Source: Afipia massiliensis (lineage in GTDB: Bacteria; Pseudomonadota; Alphaproteobacteria; Rhizobiales; Xanthobacteraceae). Taken from it: a stretch of 64,000 nucleotides of DNA. The position numbers and the translations under genes were made by a program. The stretch spans positions 2,295,501-2,359,500 of the forward strand of contig NZ_LBIA02000001.1 of NCBI RefSeq assembly GCF_001006325.2. Direction: 5' to 3'. Shown in pieces: positions 50,135 to 59,265 of this stretch (position 1 is its first letter; the number at the start of each line of letters is the position of its first letter). The notes below the pieces were generated by a model that was given only the letters and a program-made list of their open reading frames with translations, had not been told where the DNA came from and did no database searches.

Positions 50135-51247
50135 TCAGAAGACCTTTCTGATCCATTTGTGCGTGTCGGCCGCGCGACCGTACTGGATGTCGACCAGCTT
50201 CTTGCGCAGCCCCATCGCGACGGGACCGGCGGCGCCGCCGTTGATGAGAAAGTCGCCGCTCGCGGAACACACCTTGCCGATCGGCGAGATGACAGCCGCG
50301 GTGCCGCAGGCAAAGGCCTCTTTCAGCTTTCCGCTGGCCGCGTCGGCACGCCACTGGTCGATGGTGTAGAGTTCTTCGCGCACGCGCGTGCCGGACTCCT
50401 TGGCGAGCGCGATGATCGAATCCCGGGTGATGCCCGGCAGGATCGTGCCGAGCGGCGGCGTCAGCAGCGAACCATCGTCGAACGCAAAGAAGACGTTCAT
50501 GCCGCCGAGTTCCTCGATGTAGCGGCGCTCGACCGCATCAAGGAAAACCACCTGATCGCAGCCGTGATCGATGGCCTCGGCCTGCGCGCGCAAGCTTGCG
50601 GCGTAGTTGCCGCCGCATTTGACGGCGCCGGTGCCGCCGATCGCCGCGCGTGTGTAGTTCTCCGACACCCAGATCGACACGGGCGCAGGTCCGCCCTTGA
50701 AATAGGAACCGACCGGCGATGCGATGACGGCGAAGATGTATTCCGAGGACGGCTTCACGCCGAGGAAGACCTCGTTCGCGATCATGAAGGGCCGCAGATA
50801 GAGACTGCCCTCGCCACCGGGGATCCAGTCGCGGTCGATGCGCACGAGCTGCTCCACCGCTTCGATGAACACAGGTTCGGGCAGCGGCGCCATGGCCATC
50901 CGCTCGGCCGAATTTCGGAAGCGCCGGGCATTGGCGTCGGGACGGAACAGGTTCACGCCGCCGTCGTCGCGCTTGTAGGCCTTGAGACCTTCGAAAATCT
51001 CCTGAGCGTAATGCAGCACGGCCGTGGCCGGATCGAGCGCGAAATTCGCGCGGGATTCGACGCGCGCGCCATGCCAGCCCTTCGCCTGGCTGTAGCGAAC
51101 CACAGCCATGTGATCTGTGAAAATCCGCCCGAAGCCGGGGTCAACGAGCTTTGCCGCGCGCTCCTTCTCGGGCGTCGGATTCGTCGCGGGCTGCTTTTCG
51201 AACTCCAGCAGCATCGCGCCATCGATCTTATCGAACGAAACTCCCAT
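50135..51247 (-). CDS. ilvE: Branched-chain amino acid aminotransferase
   Basis: The 370-residue fold-type IV aminotransferase interconverts Leu/Ile/Val and their 2-oxo acids. Start ATG 51247 has GGAGG seven bases upstream. Landmarks are VLHYAQEIFEGLKAYK, LFRPDANARRFRNSAERM, SLYLRPFMIANE, AAIGGTGAVKCGGNYAASL with the PLP-binding Lys near residue 205, and GTILPGITRDSIIALA. The length fits the larger bacterial/eukaryotic type rather than the 310-residue E. coli type. It is divergent from the MarR operon and stands alone. Confidence 0.95.
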   Translation of the reverse strand: MGVSFDKIDGAMLLEFEKQPATNPTPEKERAAKLVDPGFGRIFTDHMAVVRYSQAKGWHGARVESRANFALDPATAVLHYAQEIFEGLKAYKRDDGGVNLFRPDANARRFRNSAERMAMAPLPEPVFIEAVEQLVRIDRDWIPGGEGSLYLRPFMIANEVFLGVKPSSEYIFAVIASPVGSYFKGGPAPVSIWVSENYTRAAIGGTGAVKCGGNYAASLRAQAEAIDHGCDQVVFLDAVERRYIEELGGMNVFFAFDDGSLLTPPLGTILPGITRDSIIALAKESGTRVREELYTIDQWRADAASGKLKEAFACGTAAVISPIGKVCSASGDFLINGGAAGPVAMGLRKKLVDIQYGRAADTHKWIRKVF

Positions 51248-51419
51248 CGCTTTCCTCCAGATCCGCCGGTCCTGTTTCAGGAGCCGGCAGGCGCTCGTTC
51301 GTTTGTCGAGAGCGGTTAAGTCCAGTATGTTTCGTGGAATGTCGACCGACAATCGCACGGCGAAAAATTCGCTTCTTTTCCGGCCGAAGTTTTCAGGAAC
51401 TCCGAGAGCCCGGCGACGG

Positions 51420-51439
51420 CGAAATATCCGAATATTTCG
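51420..51439. promoter_or_regulatory. Perfect inverted repeat in the ilvE/MarR intergenic region
   Basis: CGAAATAT-CCGA-ATATTTCG has eight-base perfect arms and a four-base spacer. It lies 45 bases before the MarR gene start and 173 bases before ilvE on the other side. It is a candidate operator for the MarR protein encoded next to it. Confidence 0.5.
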
Positions 51440-51459
51440 TGAAGCTTGGTCTTTTTGTA

Positions 51460-51485
51460 ATATTGAACCCAAGATATGTCAATAT
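51460..51485. promoter_or_regulatory. Inverted repeat covering the MarR gene start
   Basis: ATATTGA and TCAATAT are perfect inverted arms 12 bases apart. The right arm runs into the ATG at 51484. Its position would suit autoregulation. Confidence 0.4.
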
Positions 51486-52041
51486 GCCTGACGTAAATTT
51501 CAAAACGCAGGGTGCAGGGCAGCCTTCCGCCAAGGAGGGAGCTGTCGGCGCATCGTCGCGCGGCGACCAGCGCTGGGACATCATCGAGCTGCTGTTTTTC
51601 GCCTATCGGGACTTTGTCGGCGATGCTGACGACGTGCTGGAGGAATTCGGCTTCGGCCGTGCCCATCACCGGGTGGTGCACTTCGTGACCCGCTACCCCG
51701 GCCTCAAGGTCGCGGATCTGCTGGACGTGCTGCGGATCACCAAACAGTCGCTGGGGCGTGTCCTGAAACAGCTGCTCGACGAGGGCTATATCGTTCAGAA
51801 GGCCGGCGACAACGACCGGCGTCAGCGTCTTCTTTTCGCCACCCCGAAAGGCGAGGCCCTTGTGGCGAAACTGGCCGGATTGCAGACCACGCGCATCAAC
51901 CGCGCGCTTGAGGCGATCGGCCCGGAGGGCGCCGACGCCGCGCGCCAGTTTCTGCTCGGCATGATCGACGATACCGATCCCGACAAGGTGCTGGAGGGAA
52001 TCCTCCGAAGCGGCCGCACGACGGCGAAGGATGCAAGGTGA
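51484..52041 (+). CDS. MarR-family transcriptional regulator (PetP-like)
   Basis: The 185-residue product is taken from ATG 51484 (MPDVNFKTQG); upstream in-frame codons lack family features and no clear ribosome site is present. The winged helix core is GFGRAHHRVVHFVTRYPGLK, VADLLDVLRITKQSLGRVLKQL and the wing AGDNDRRQRLLFATPKGEAL. It overlaps the downstream response regulator (GTGA). A MarR protein next to an OmpR-type regulator matches the petP-petR pair described in Rhodobacter. The ligand is unknown. Possible operators lie just upstream. Confidence 0.9.
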   Translation: MPDVNFKTQGAGQPSAKEGAVGASSRGDQRWDIIELLFFAYRDFVGDADDVLEEFGFGRAHHRVVHFVTRYPGLKVADLLDVLRITKQSLGRVLKQLLDEGYIVQKAGDNDRRQRLLFATPKGEALVAKLAGLQTTRINRALEAIGPEGADAARQFLLGMIDDTDPDKVLEGILRSGRTTAKDAR

Positions 52042-52763
52042 TCGACATCGCAACACCGGAGCGAACCCGCCAGCAACCGGCCGACGATGCGCCGCATCTG
52101 CTGCTGGTCGATGACGACCGCCGCATTCGCGATCTGCTCTCGCGGTTCCTCGGCAACGAGGGCTATCGCGTCACCACCGCCAAGAGCGCTGCCGATGCGC
52201 GCGCCAAGCTGACCGGCCTGCATTTCGATCTGTTGATTCTCGACGTAATGATGCCCGGCGAAACCGGCTTCGATCTCGCGCGCTCGATCCGCGTATCTTC
52301 CGCGGTACCGATCATCATGCTCACCGCGCGGCACGAAGCCGAAAGCCGGATCGAGGGATTGCAGATCGGTGCCGACGATTACGTGGCCAAGCCGTTCGAG
52401 CCGCGCGAACTGGTGCTGCGCATCGCGAACATCCTCAAGCGCGCCGCGCCGGTGATCGCGCCGCCGGTGGAGTCGGTCGCGTTCGGACCTTATGTCTATC
52501 ATCTCGAGCGCGGCGAACTGCGCGACGGCGAGAAGATCATCCATCTCACCGACCGCGAACGTGACATGCTGCGCATTCTTAGCGCGACGCCGGGCGAGAC
52601 GGTGCCGCGCGGCGCGCTGACCGGCGGCGACGGCAGCGCCAACGAGCGCGCGGTCGACGTGCAGATCAACCGGCTGCGGCGCAAGATCGAGCGCGATCCC
52701 GCCAATCCGCTGTTCCTGCAGGCCGTGCGCGGCATCGGCTACCGCCTCGTGGCGTCGCCGTAA
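52038..52763 (+). CDS. OmpR-family response regulator (PetR-like)
   Basis: The 241-residue protein starts at GTG 52038, overlapping the MarR stop. The receiver domain has LLLVDDDRRI, LLILDVMMPGETGFDLA (phospho-accepting Asp near residue 68), IIMLTAR and YVAKPFEP. The winged-helix output domain follows from about 140 (HLTDRERDMLRILSATPGE; NERAVDVQINRLRRKIERDP; VRGIGYRLVA). The downstream gene encodes a sensor kinase, 19 bases away, so the three genes form a regulatory operon. Confidence 0.94.
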   Translation: MIDIATPERTRQQPADDAPHLLLVDDDRRIRDLLSRFLGNEGYRVTTAKSAADARAKLTGLHFDLLILDVMMPGETGFDLARSIRVSSAVPIIMLTARHEAESRIEGLQIGADDYVAKPFEPRELVLRIANILKRAAPVIAPPVESVAFGPYVYHLERGELRDGEKIIHLTDRERDMLRILSATPGETVPRGALTGGDGSANERAVDVQINRLRRKIERDPANPLFLQAVRGIGYRLVASP

Positions 52764-52782
52764 GCATGGCGGACGCTTCATC

Positions 52783-54171
52783 ATGAGCACGCTCGACACC
52801 GGCCTCACATTTATCCGCACAGCGTCGCGGCGCGTGTCGGACGCCAGCGGATGGCTGGGACGCTGGTTCAAGGAGCTGATGCCGAAGGGGCTCTATGCCC
52901 GTGCGCTGCTGATCATCATCGTGCCGATGGTGATCCTCCAGTCGGTGGTCGCGTTCGTGTTCATGGAGCGGCACTGGAACACGGTGACGCGGCGCCTGTC
53001 CGCCGCCGTGGTGCAGGACATCTCCGCGCTGATCGATGTCTACAGATCCTTCCCGCAGGACAAGGACCGCACGCAGATCAAGCGGATCGCGCAGCAGCGT
53101 CTCGGGCTGGTGGTGGACTTCCTCCCGGTCAACGACATGCCGGCGCCGGGGCCGAAGCCGTTCTTCTCGCTGCTCGACCAGACCTTGTCGGTGCAGCTCA
53201 GCCGCCAGATCGCGCGCCCGTTCTGGATCGACACCGTCGGGCGTTCGTCGCTGGTCGAAATCCGTATCAAGCTCGACGACACGGTGATGCGCGTCTTCGC
53301 GCAGCGCAGCGCAGCCTATGCGTCGAATTCGGAAATCTTCATCTTCTGGATGCTGGGCACATCATCGATCCTGCTGATCGTCGCGGTGCTGTTCCTGCGC
53401 AACCAGATCAAGCCGATCCTGCGGCTGGCAGATGCGGCGGAGAGCTTCGGCAAGGGCCGCGAGGTGCCGGATTTCCGGCCGCGCGGCGCGCGCGAGGTTC
53501 GCCGCGCGGCGCTCGCTTTCATGGAAATGAAATCCCGCGTCGAGCGCAGCATTGAGCAGCGCACGGCGATGCTGGCCGGCGTCAGCCACGATCTGCGCAC
53601 CATCCTGACGCGCTTCAAGCTGGAGATGGCGCTGATCGGCGACAGCCCGGAAGTCGAGGGCATGCGCAAGGACGTCGACGAGATGAGCGGCATGCTGGAG
53701 GCGTATCTGTCCTTCGCGCGCGGCGACAGCGGCGAACACGCGCAGCCGACCGACATGGAGCGGGCGCTGGAGGAATTGCGCAGCGACGCCGAGCGCCACG
53801 GCCATGCGGCGACGGTGGTCTTCCACGGCCTGCCGGTGGTGATCGTGAAGCCCGCGGCGTTCAAGCGCTGCCTCGCCAATCTTGTGTCGAACGCCGCGCG
53901 TCATGCCGATGCGATTGCGATCACCGGTCACCGCGATCATCGCTATCTGACGGTGACGATTGACGACGACGGCCCCGGCATTCCGCTCGACATGCGCGAG
54001 GAAGTGTTCAAGCCGTTCCTGCGTTTGGATGATGCGCGCAATCAGGACGAGGGCGGCACGGGTCTCGGTCTGGCGATTGCCCGCGACATCGCGCGCTCGC
54101 ACGGCGGCGACATCACGCTCGGCGACAGCCCGCTGGGTGGATTGCGGGCGACCGTGCGCGTGCCGGTGTAA
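52783..54171 (+). CDS. Membrane sensor histidine kinase (EnvZ-like)
   Basis: The 462-residue protein has two membrane helices (about residues 42-62 and 188-206), a periplasmic domain between them, a HAMP region (RNQIKPILRLADAAESFGKG), the phospho-accepting His in LAGVSHDLRTILTRFKLEMA, and the kinase core: ANLVSNAARHA (N box), DDDGPGIP (G1) and GGTGLGLAIARDIARSHGG (G2). It pairs with the response regulator upstream. The signal sensed is not known. A family A repeat follows. Confidence 0.95.
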   Translation: MSTLDTGLTFIRTASRRVSDASGWLGRWFKELMPKGLYARALLIIIVPMVILQSVVAFVFMERHWNTVTRRLSAAVVQDISALIDVYRSFPQDKDRTQIKRIAQQRLGLVVDFLPVNDMPAPGPKPFFSLLDQTLSVQLSRQIARPFWIDTVGRSSLVEIRIKLDDTVMRVFAQRSAAYASNSEIFIFWMLGTSSILLIVAVLFLRNQIKPILRLADAAESFGKGREVPDFRPRGAREVRRAALAFMEMKSRVERSIEQRTAMLAGVSHDLRTILTRFKLEMALIGDSPEVEGMRKDVDEMSGMLEAYLSFARGDSGEHAQPTDMERALEELRSDAERHGHAATVVFHGLPVVIVKPAAFKRCLANLVSNAARHADAIAITGHRDHRYLTVTIDDDGPGIPLDMREEVFKPFLRLDDARNQDEGGTGLGLAIARDIARSHGGDITLGDSPLGGLRATVRVPV

Positions 54172-54195
54172 GGCAATCGCGGAATGTTTCCACAC

Positions 54196-54318
54196 GTCGT
54201 CCCCGCGAAGGCGGGGACCCATACTCCCTACGTCTTCGATTTTGACGAGGACTCGTCACGATATCCCGCTTCAAATAGCAATTCAGGGGTTATGGGTCCC
54301 CGCCTTCGCGGGGACGAC
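54196..54318. repeat. Family A inverted repeat pair (about 123 bp)
   Basis: GTCGTCCCCGCGAAGGCGGG with inner CCCATACTCCCT at the left, and inner GGGTTATGGG with CGCGGGGACGAC at the right. It has the same direction as the copy at 28,224. It lies between the kinase gene and the converging proC. Confidence 0.88.
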
Positions 54319-54372
54319 ATCGTGAATGGAGATGTCGTTGTCCCTCAGTTGCGGTAATTGAGATAGGGAAAA

Positions 54373-55209
54373 CTACTTCGCCAGTTCCCTCGACCGCTTC
54401 GTCGCCGCGGCAATCGCGCGGGTCAGCAGCGGCTGAAAGCCGCCCGGTCCCATTAACACCTCAAGCGCTGCCGCCGTGGTGCCGCCGGGTGAGGTGACGT
54501 TCTTGCGCAAGGTCGCGCTGTCGAGGTCCGAGCGATGCAGCAGTTCGCCTGACCCCGCGACGGTTTCGCGTGCAAGCTTTGTCGCCAGCGCTTCTGGCAA
54601 TCCGGCTGCCACGCCGGCGCGCGCGAGTTCTTCCGCGAGCAGGAAGACATACGCCGGTCCTGAGCCGGAGACGGCTGTGACGGCATCCATCAGCGCTTCA
54701 TCTTCGACCCATTCAACGCTGCCGGTGGCGCGCAGCAATGCATCGGCAACCGCTCGCTGATCCGGCGTTACGCCGTTGGCCGGCACCGCGACCGTGATGC
54801 CGCGTCCGATGGCGGCGGGTGTGTTGGGCATGGAACGGATGACCTTGCCGCCGCAGACTTCGGTGAGGGCGGCGATGGTGGTTCCGGCCATGATCGAAAC
54901 CACAAGCGTGGACGCGCCGACCAGCGGCCGCAGTTGCGGCCCGGCGTCGCGAAACATCTGCGGCTTCACCGCCAGCACCAGCACGTCGGCGGTGCCGATG
55001 CTCGTTGTTTCCGGATTGAGCCGCACACCGCGCGCGATGAAGTCGCGCGTCTCGTCGGAGGGATAGGGCTCGATGATCGTGACGCGTTTGGCATCGAGCC
55101 CTCCGTCGAGCCAGCCGGACAGCATCGCGCCGCCCATCTTGCCAGCGCCCGCGAGCACGAGGGAGCCCTGGAAATTCTTCAGCGCGTTGGGGGAAGTTAA
55201 TGTTGCCAT
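54373..55209 (-). CDS. proC: Pyrroline-5-carboxylate reductase
   Basis: The 278-residue NAD(P)H-dependent enzyme makes proline. The N-terminal Rossmann motif is SLVLAGAGKMGGAMLSGWL near residue 16. The C-terminal dimer/substrate region has ALMDAVTAVSGSGPAYVFLL and RKNVTSPGGTTAAALEVL, the family signature. The ProC length is normal. It lies immediately after a family A repeat that separates it from the YbjN gene. Confidence 0.96.
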   Translation of the reverse strand: MATLTSPNALKNFQGSLVLAGAGKMGGAMLSGWLDGGLDAKRVTIIEPYPSDETRDFIARGVRLNPETTSIGTADVLVLAVKPQMFRDAGPQLRPLVGASTLVVSIMAGTTIAALTEVCGGKVIRSMPNTPAAIGRGITVAVPANGVTPDQRAVADALLRATGSVEWVEDEALMDAVTAVSGSGPAYVFLLAEELARAGVAAGLPEALATKLARETVAGSGELLHRSDLDSATLRKNVTSPGGTTAAALEVLMGPGGFQPLLTRAIAAATKRSRELAK

Positions 55210-55225
55210 GACTCAATCCACTCGG

Positions 55226-55344
55226 GTCGTCCCCGCGAAAGCGGGGACCCATAACCACAGAGTTCTATTGAATCAGCGGGAGCGCAACAAGCTATCGCAG
55301 CTTGCGCGGACCAAAAGATGGGTCCCCGCTTTCGCGGGGACGAC
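55226..55344. repeat. Family A inverted repeat pair (about 119 bp), reverse orientation
   Basis: GTCGTCCCCGCGAAAGCGGG with inner CCCATAACCAC at the left; the right arm is GGTCCCCGCTTTCGCGGGGA then CGAC. The inner CATAACCAC is on the left here, so it points opposite to the 54,196 copy 900 bases away. It lies in the upstream region of proC. Confidence 0.88.
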
Positions 55345-55382
55345 ATCATTTACTTGGTCAGCGCTCGGAAGACCGAGTGAAA

Positions 55383-55883
55383 TTACGCCTCGCCGGCGGT
55401 ATCGAACATCGCCGCGGTCATGGCTTCCGCGGCGGTCTTGCCGGCCCAGACCACGAACTGCAGCGCGGGATAGTAACGCTCGCAGGCATGCAACGCGCCG
55501 TCCAGCATCAGTTCGCATTGCGCGGGCGATGCGGTCATGCCGCCGGGCAGGATCAGCGCCTGCCGGTACATGATCGACCCTGTCGTCAGCCAGACGTCGA
55601 AATGGCCGATCCACAACTGCTCGTTGATCGCCGCGATCAGGCGCTGCACTTCGCTGCGCCGCGCCTCGGGGATTTTTATGTCGAAGGCACAGGCCAGATG
55701 CAGCGCGTCGATGTCACCCATCCAGGTGAAGGACAGCTGATAGTCGGTCCACTGTCCCTGCGTCAGGATCGTGATCTCGTCCTGACCCGATCGTTCGAAC
55801 GACCAGTCATTCGTTGATGCAATCTCTTCGACCACCGACAGTGGGCTGTTCCGCGAATCCGTGATGATGTCCAGATGGGACAT
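55383..55883 (-). CDS. YbjN domain protein
   Basis: The 166-residue product starts at ATG 55883 (MSHLDIITDS), with GAAGG about four bases upstream. The YbjN pattern is seen: NDWSFERSGQDEITI, WTDYQLSFTWMGDIDALHLA, ARRSEVQRLIAAINEQLWIG and RYYPALQFVVWAGKTAAEA. YbjN domains resemble type III secretion chaperones and have an unclear role; in E. coli YbjN overproduction affects motility and stress responses. It is probably cytoplasmic. It is upstream of proC but separated by a repeat. Confidence 0.9.
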   Translation of the reverse strand: MSHLDIITDSRNSPLSVVEEIASTNDWSFERSGQDEITILTQGQWTDYQLSFTWMGDIDALHLACAFDIKIPEARRSEVQRLIAAINEQLWIGHFDVWLTTGSIMYRQALILPGGMTASPAQCELMLDGALHACERYYPALQFVVWAGKTAAEAMTAAMFDTAGEA

Positions 55884-56320
55884 GCTGCCTTCACCCTGAG
55901 TTGGTGTGGGATGTGAAACGCTGAACGAAACGCAAAGAACGAGCGAGGACTGTCGCTGCAAGTTCTCCGTTTACGATCATGACGGTCCGAGTTTCGGATC
56001 GTGCGCCGCAACGGCAACCTTGTGTCAAGATTGATCGGTGATTTGCGGAATCTGCGCAACGCCGTGCCGAATCCCGTCCACAGGCAAAGGGTTAATTTCG
56101 TCAGTCTTCAACAGGAAGCGCCACGCGCGAAGATGAATTCCGGTTTTACATCGAGCCGCGAGTCAATTCGTGAGTCCGCGCTTGAGCTTAACCCGGATCG
56201 TTTCACGTTTCGGCGCGCGTGCGCATGAGAACAAAACGGAATCGGATTCGCCAATCGCGAGTCGCGCGGGCTGATTGCGCGCGCAGGGCGAAGAAAAAAT
56301 ATTTTTGAAGATTGAGCCGT
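55884..56320. other. Intergenic region between YbjN and prs without a recognisable gene
   Basis: About 437 bases. Small open frames here (for example 56001-56228 plus) lack family features, ribosome sites or typical codon use. Near the prs end there is an A/T run, AAAAAATATTTTT (56293-56305), but no G/C stem, so a classical terminator is not evident. The promoter of YbjN should lie in the left part. Confidence 0.6.
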
Positions 56321-57316
56321 TCAGTCGAACAGGCTCGACACCGACTCTTCGGACGCGGTGCGGCCGATCGCTTCGGCGATCAGGGAGGCGACCGAGAGCA
56401 CGCGGATGTTCGGAGCCTTGCGCATCGCGTCAGTCGGCTGGATCGAGTCGGTGATGACCAGTTCCTTGAGCCGCGATGAGGTGATGCGCGCGACCGCGCC
56501 GCCCGACAGAACGCCATGGGTGAGATAGGCCGAGACTTCCTTGGCGCCGTATTTGAGCAGCGCGTCGGCGGCATTCACCAGCGTGCCGCCGGAATCGACG
56601 ATGTCGTCGATCAGGATGCAGTCGTAGCCGGCGACATCGCCGATCACGTTCATGACTTCGGATTCGCCGGCGCGTTCGCGGCGCTTGTCGACGATCGCCA
56701 GCGGCGCGTTGATCCGCTTGGCGAGGCCGCGTGCGCGGGCCACGCCGCCGACGTCCGGCGACACCACCATCACCTTGGCAAGGTCGAACTTGTCCTTGAT
56801 GTCGCGCACCATCAGCGGCGAGGCATAAAGGTTGTCGGTCGGGATATCGAAGAAGCCCTGGATCTGGCCGGCATGCAGGTCGAGCGTCATGACGCGGTCC
56901 GCACCTGCATGGGTGATCATGTTAGCTACCAGCTTGGCCGAAATCGGGGTGCGGCCGCCGGCTTTGCGGTCCTGCCGCGCGTAGCCGAAATAGGGGATCA
57001 CGGCGGTGATCCGGCGCGCGGAGGCGCGGCGCAGCGCATCGGTGATGATCAGCAATTCCATCAGATGGTCGTTGGTCGGAAACGACGTCGACTGGATAAT
57101 GAAGACGTCGGAGCCGCGGACGTTTTCCTGAATCTCGACGAAGATTTCCATGTCGGCGAAACGGCGCACACTCGCCTTGGTCAGCGGCACGCCGAGGACA
57201 GAGGAAATTTCGGCGGCCAATTCGGGGTTCGAATTGCCGGCCACCAGCTTGATGGAGCCATTTTTCGCTGAAATCGCAGCCTCTCCTCGTGATGTGGGGG
57301 AAACGCTCTTCAACAT
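56321..57316 (-). CDS. prs: Ribose-phosphate pyrophosphokinase
   Basis: The enzyme makes PRPP for nucleotide, His and Trp synthesis. Motifs are [20 protein letters not shown] near the N-terminus, [20 protein letters not shown] (flexible loop with the catalytic Lys/Arg), [34 protein letters not shown] and [20 protein letters not shown] (PRPP-binding). The ATG 57316 gives 331 residues. The usual family start ([15 protein letters not shown]) lies 14 codons later, where the codon is ATT at 57274 with AGGAGAGG six bases before it; this may be the true start, giving 317 residues. It stands alone. Confidence 0.95.
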   Translation of the reverse strand: MLKSVSPTSRGEAAISAKNGSIKLVAGNSNPELAAEISSVLGVPLTKASVRRFADMEIFVEIQENVRGSDVFIIQSTSFPTNDHLMELLIITDALRRASARRITAVIPYFGYARQDRKAGGRTPISAKLVANMITHAGADRVMTLDLHAGQIQGFFDIPTDNLYASPLMVRDIKDKFDLAKVMVVSPDVGGVARARGLAKRINAPLAIVDKRRERAGESEVMNVIGDVAGYDCILIDDIVDSGGTLVNAADALLKYGAKEVSAYLTHGVLSGGAVARITSSRLKELVITDSIQPTDAMRKAPNIRVLSVASLIAEAIGRTASEESVSSLFD

Positions 57317-57459
57317 ATCAACCGCCGCCTATGGAACCTGGATCGTGCTCTTCGCGCGCGCGAGCGTGATAACAAGGACCGAACGAGGCTGGCAATACAA
57401 AGCCAAGGGTTGGGGCGCGTTTTCCTGCAAAAACCCGTGCCGCGCAGGGCTGGCATCCT

Positions 57460-58074
57460 TCAATGGGCGTTGAAGGCGAGGGTTTGCGTTTGTCCGGGGG
57501 CCGATTCAGGCCGATTCTCGTCAGTCTGCGCGATGGCGGGGCCGGATCGCGGCGTGGCCGGTGGGGCGCTTTCCGGGGCCGGACCGCTTCCGCTGATCAG
57601 GCCGTTCAGGCCGTTCAGTCCGGCCAGCGCTATCCGGCGCATCAATTGCTCGTCCGCGGTGGCCCAGGCGTCACGGCCACCCTTGCCGCCGGGTTCCTCG
57701 CCGCTGAGGCGGATGGCGCGTTCCTGATCCCGGTCATAGACGTCCCAGACCCAGGCGATGGTGGTCTTGCCGCGCCGGACCTGCGCCGACAGGTAGCTGC
57801 GGACCCGGTACGAGGCCTGCGCCTCGCGGGAGACGATGGTGAAACTGCGGGCGGCGGATTCCGTCTCCAGCGCGCGCACCAGCCGGTCGAACACCTGGGG
57901 TGGCGGGCCATCCACGGATTCGAAGGCCACCGTCGGTCCAAAACTCGCGGTGGTCGCCACCGGGCCGGAGCCATTGGTGGTGCAGGCCGCCGTCAGGCTC
58001 AGCAGAACGAGCAACAGGGGCGCCCGCGCAAACCGCAGCGCCGCCGAAGTGATTGTTCGTCCTTTGAAACTCAT
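57460..58074 (-). CDS. Lipoprotein of unknown function
   Basis: The 204-residue product has an N-terminal signal ending in a lipobox (LLVLLSLTAAC near residue 31), so it should be lipidated by Lgt and cut by LspA. The mature part begins TTNGSGP, with a globular region FESVDGPPPQVFDRLVRALE, RSFTIVSREAQASYRVRSYL, TTIAWVWDVYDRDQERAIRL and a Pro-rich tail. The combination of a drug-like ASYRVRSYLSAQ strand and WVWDVYD is seen in conserved uncharacterised lipoproteins of this group. No function is known. Confidence 0.82.
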   Translation of the reverse strand: MSFKGRTITSAALRFARAPLLLVLLSLTAACTTNGSGPVATTASFGPTVAFESVDGPPPQVFDRLVRALETESAARSFTIVSREAQASYRVRSYLSAQVRRGKTTIAWVWDVYDRDQERAIRLSGEEPGGKGGRDAWATADEQLMRRIALAGLNGLNGLISGSGPAPESAPPATPRSGPAIAQTDENRPESAPGQTQTLAFNAH

Positions 58075-58239
58075 GTCCGCCCCGAGTCCGTCGCCGGCGG
58101 GGTTGTGCCCTGCACGGCGGGGTTCGGTCCAGCGATATCGTTAATGAGCGTTAACGTCTAGGGCAGGCCGTGGGCAGGGTTTGCAAACCGCGACCACGGC
58201 CGTCGGTATTTGAGCCAAATCCGAGCGAAGACCGGACGA

Positions 58240-59169
58240 TCAGCCCAGATGATGCTTCATGGCGTCGATGATCCAGGTCCACTCCCGGTTGGGACTGGTC
58301 TGCGGCGACTGGCCTTTCATGATCGCAACAAGCTCCCAATAACGCACCGCGCGGGCATCGTGCGCGGCGTATCTGGTCCGCAGCCAAGCCTTGTAAGCGT
58401 CATCCGGCGCACGGCCCATCACCCGTGCGGAGGTTTCCAGCCATTCCTGCGCAAGCTCATGGGCTCTCTCCGATTCCGGTCCAAACCCTTGCGCGATGGC
58501 GTCCTTGGCTTTCGCGATGAAGGGGTCGGTGGCTGCCTGCCAGGCGGCAAGATCGAAATTGGCGCCGTCCCAGACTTCCTTGGCGTTGGCGCGCATGGTG
58601 GCGACGAATTCCGGATCATCGAGGATCGCGGACAATTCGATCCATGCATCGCACTGCTCGGGCGTTGGATCGTCCGGCAGTTCCGGCGTGCTGGCCTCGA
58701 TCATCTGCCGCATCCATTCGGGATCGATGCGGACGTCCTTTGACACCTGGCTGTAGAAGCGTTCGATCACGTTGCGGCGTTCGGTACGGGACAGATTGGT
58801 CATGGTCCAGAATCTCCTCAGGTCTGCTTCAGTGAGTTCGGGGGAACGGAGCGCGGCGCGCAGCGCGGATGCGACGCGGCGCTGCGAGGCGATCTCGGCC
58901 TCGAGTGCGCGCAGCCTGAGCCTCAGTGCGTCGGTCAGCGACAGTTCGTGCGACAGCACCTCGCGAATGGCGTCGAGACCGACGCCGGCGTCGCGCAGGC
59001 AGCGAATGAGATCGAGGCGGACGAGCTCTTCGTCAGTGAAGACGCGGTAGCCGCTCTCGGTCCGTCCCGCGGGCGGCAGCAATCCCTTGTCGGAATAGAA
59101 GCGCAGCCGCCGGACCGAAACGCCGCTCAGGCGGGCGGCCTCGCCAATGGTGTAGGTTCGATGTGTCAT
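58240..59169 (-). CDS. MerR-family regulator with a C-terminal TipAS-like domain
   Basis: The 309-residue protein opens with a MerR winged helix: YTIGEAARLSGVSVRRLRFY, then LLPPAGRTESGYRVFTDEEL and VRLDLIRCLRDAGVGLDAI. A coiled coil follows (about residues 75-110). The C-terminal half (FYSQVSKDVRIDPEWMRQMI; WIELSAILDDPEFVATMRAN) resembles the TipAS-type ligand domain, but the match is loose. MerR proteins activate stretched promoters; the inducer is unknown. It lies upstream of the lipoprotein gene on the same strand, 165 bases away. Confidence 0.88.
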   Translation of the reverse strand: MTHRTYTIGEAARLSGVSVRRLRFYSDKGLLPPAGRTESGYRVFTDEELVRLDLIRCLRDAGVGLDAIREVLSHELSLTDALRLRLRALEAEIASQRRVASALRAALRSPELTEADLRRFWTMTNLSRTERRNVIERFYSQVSKDVRIDPEWMRQMIEASTPELPDDPTPEQCDAWIELSAILDDPEFVATMRANAKEVWDGANFDLAAWQAATDPFIAKAKDAIAQGFGPESERAHELAQEWLETSARVMGRAPDDAYKAWLRTRYAAHDARAVRYWELVAIMKGQSPQTSPNREWTWIIDAMKHHLG

Positions 59170-59265
59170 GGAAGCGTTGTGGGGCTTCCACCGGGTGGAG
59201 AGTCAAGGCCGGTCGCCGGAACAAATTCCGGTCACGACGTTCGATAATGTCGCAGGTGATGGGAG

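Noticed and set aside
56001-56228. A small plus-strand gene in the YbjN/prs gap
   Set aside because: No ribosome site, no motif, and unusual codon use for this genome; treated as non-coding.
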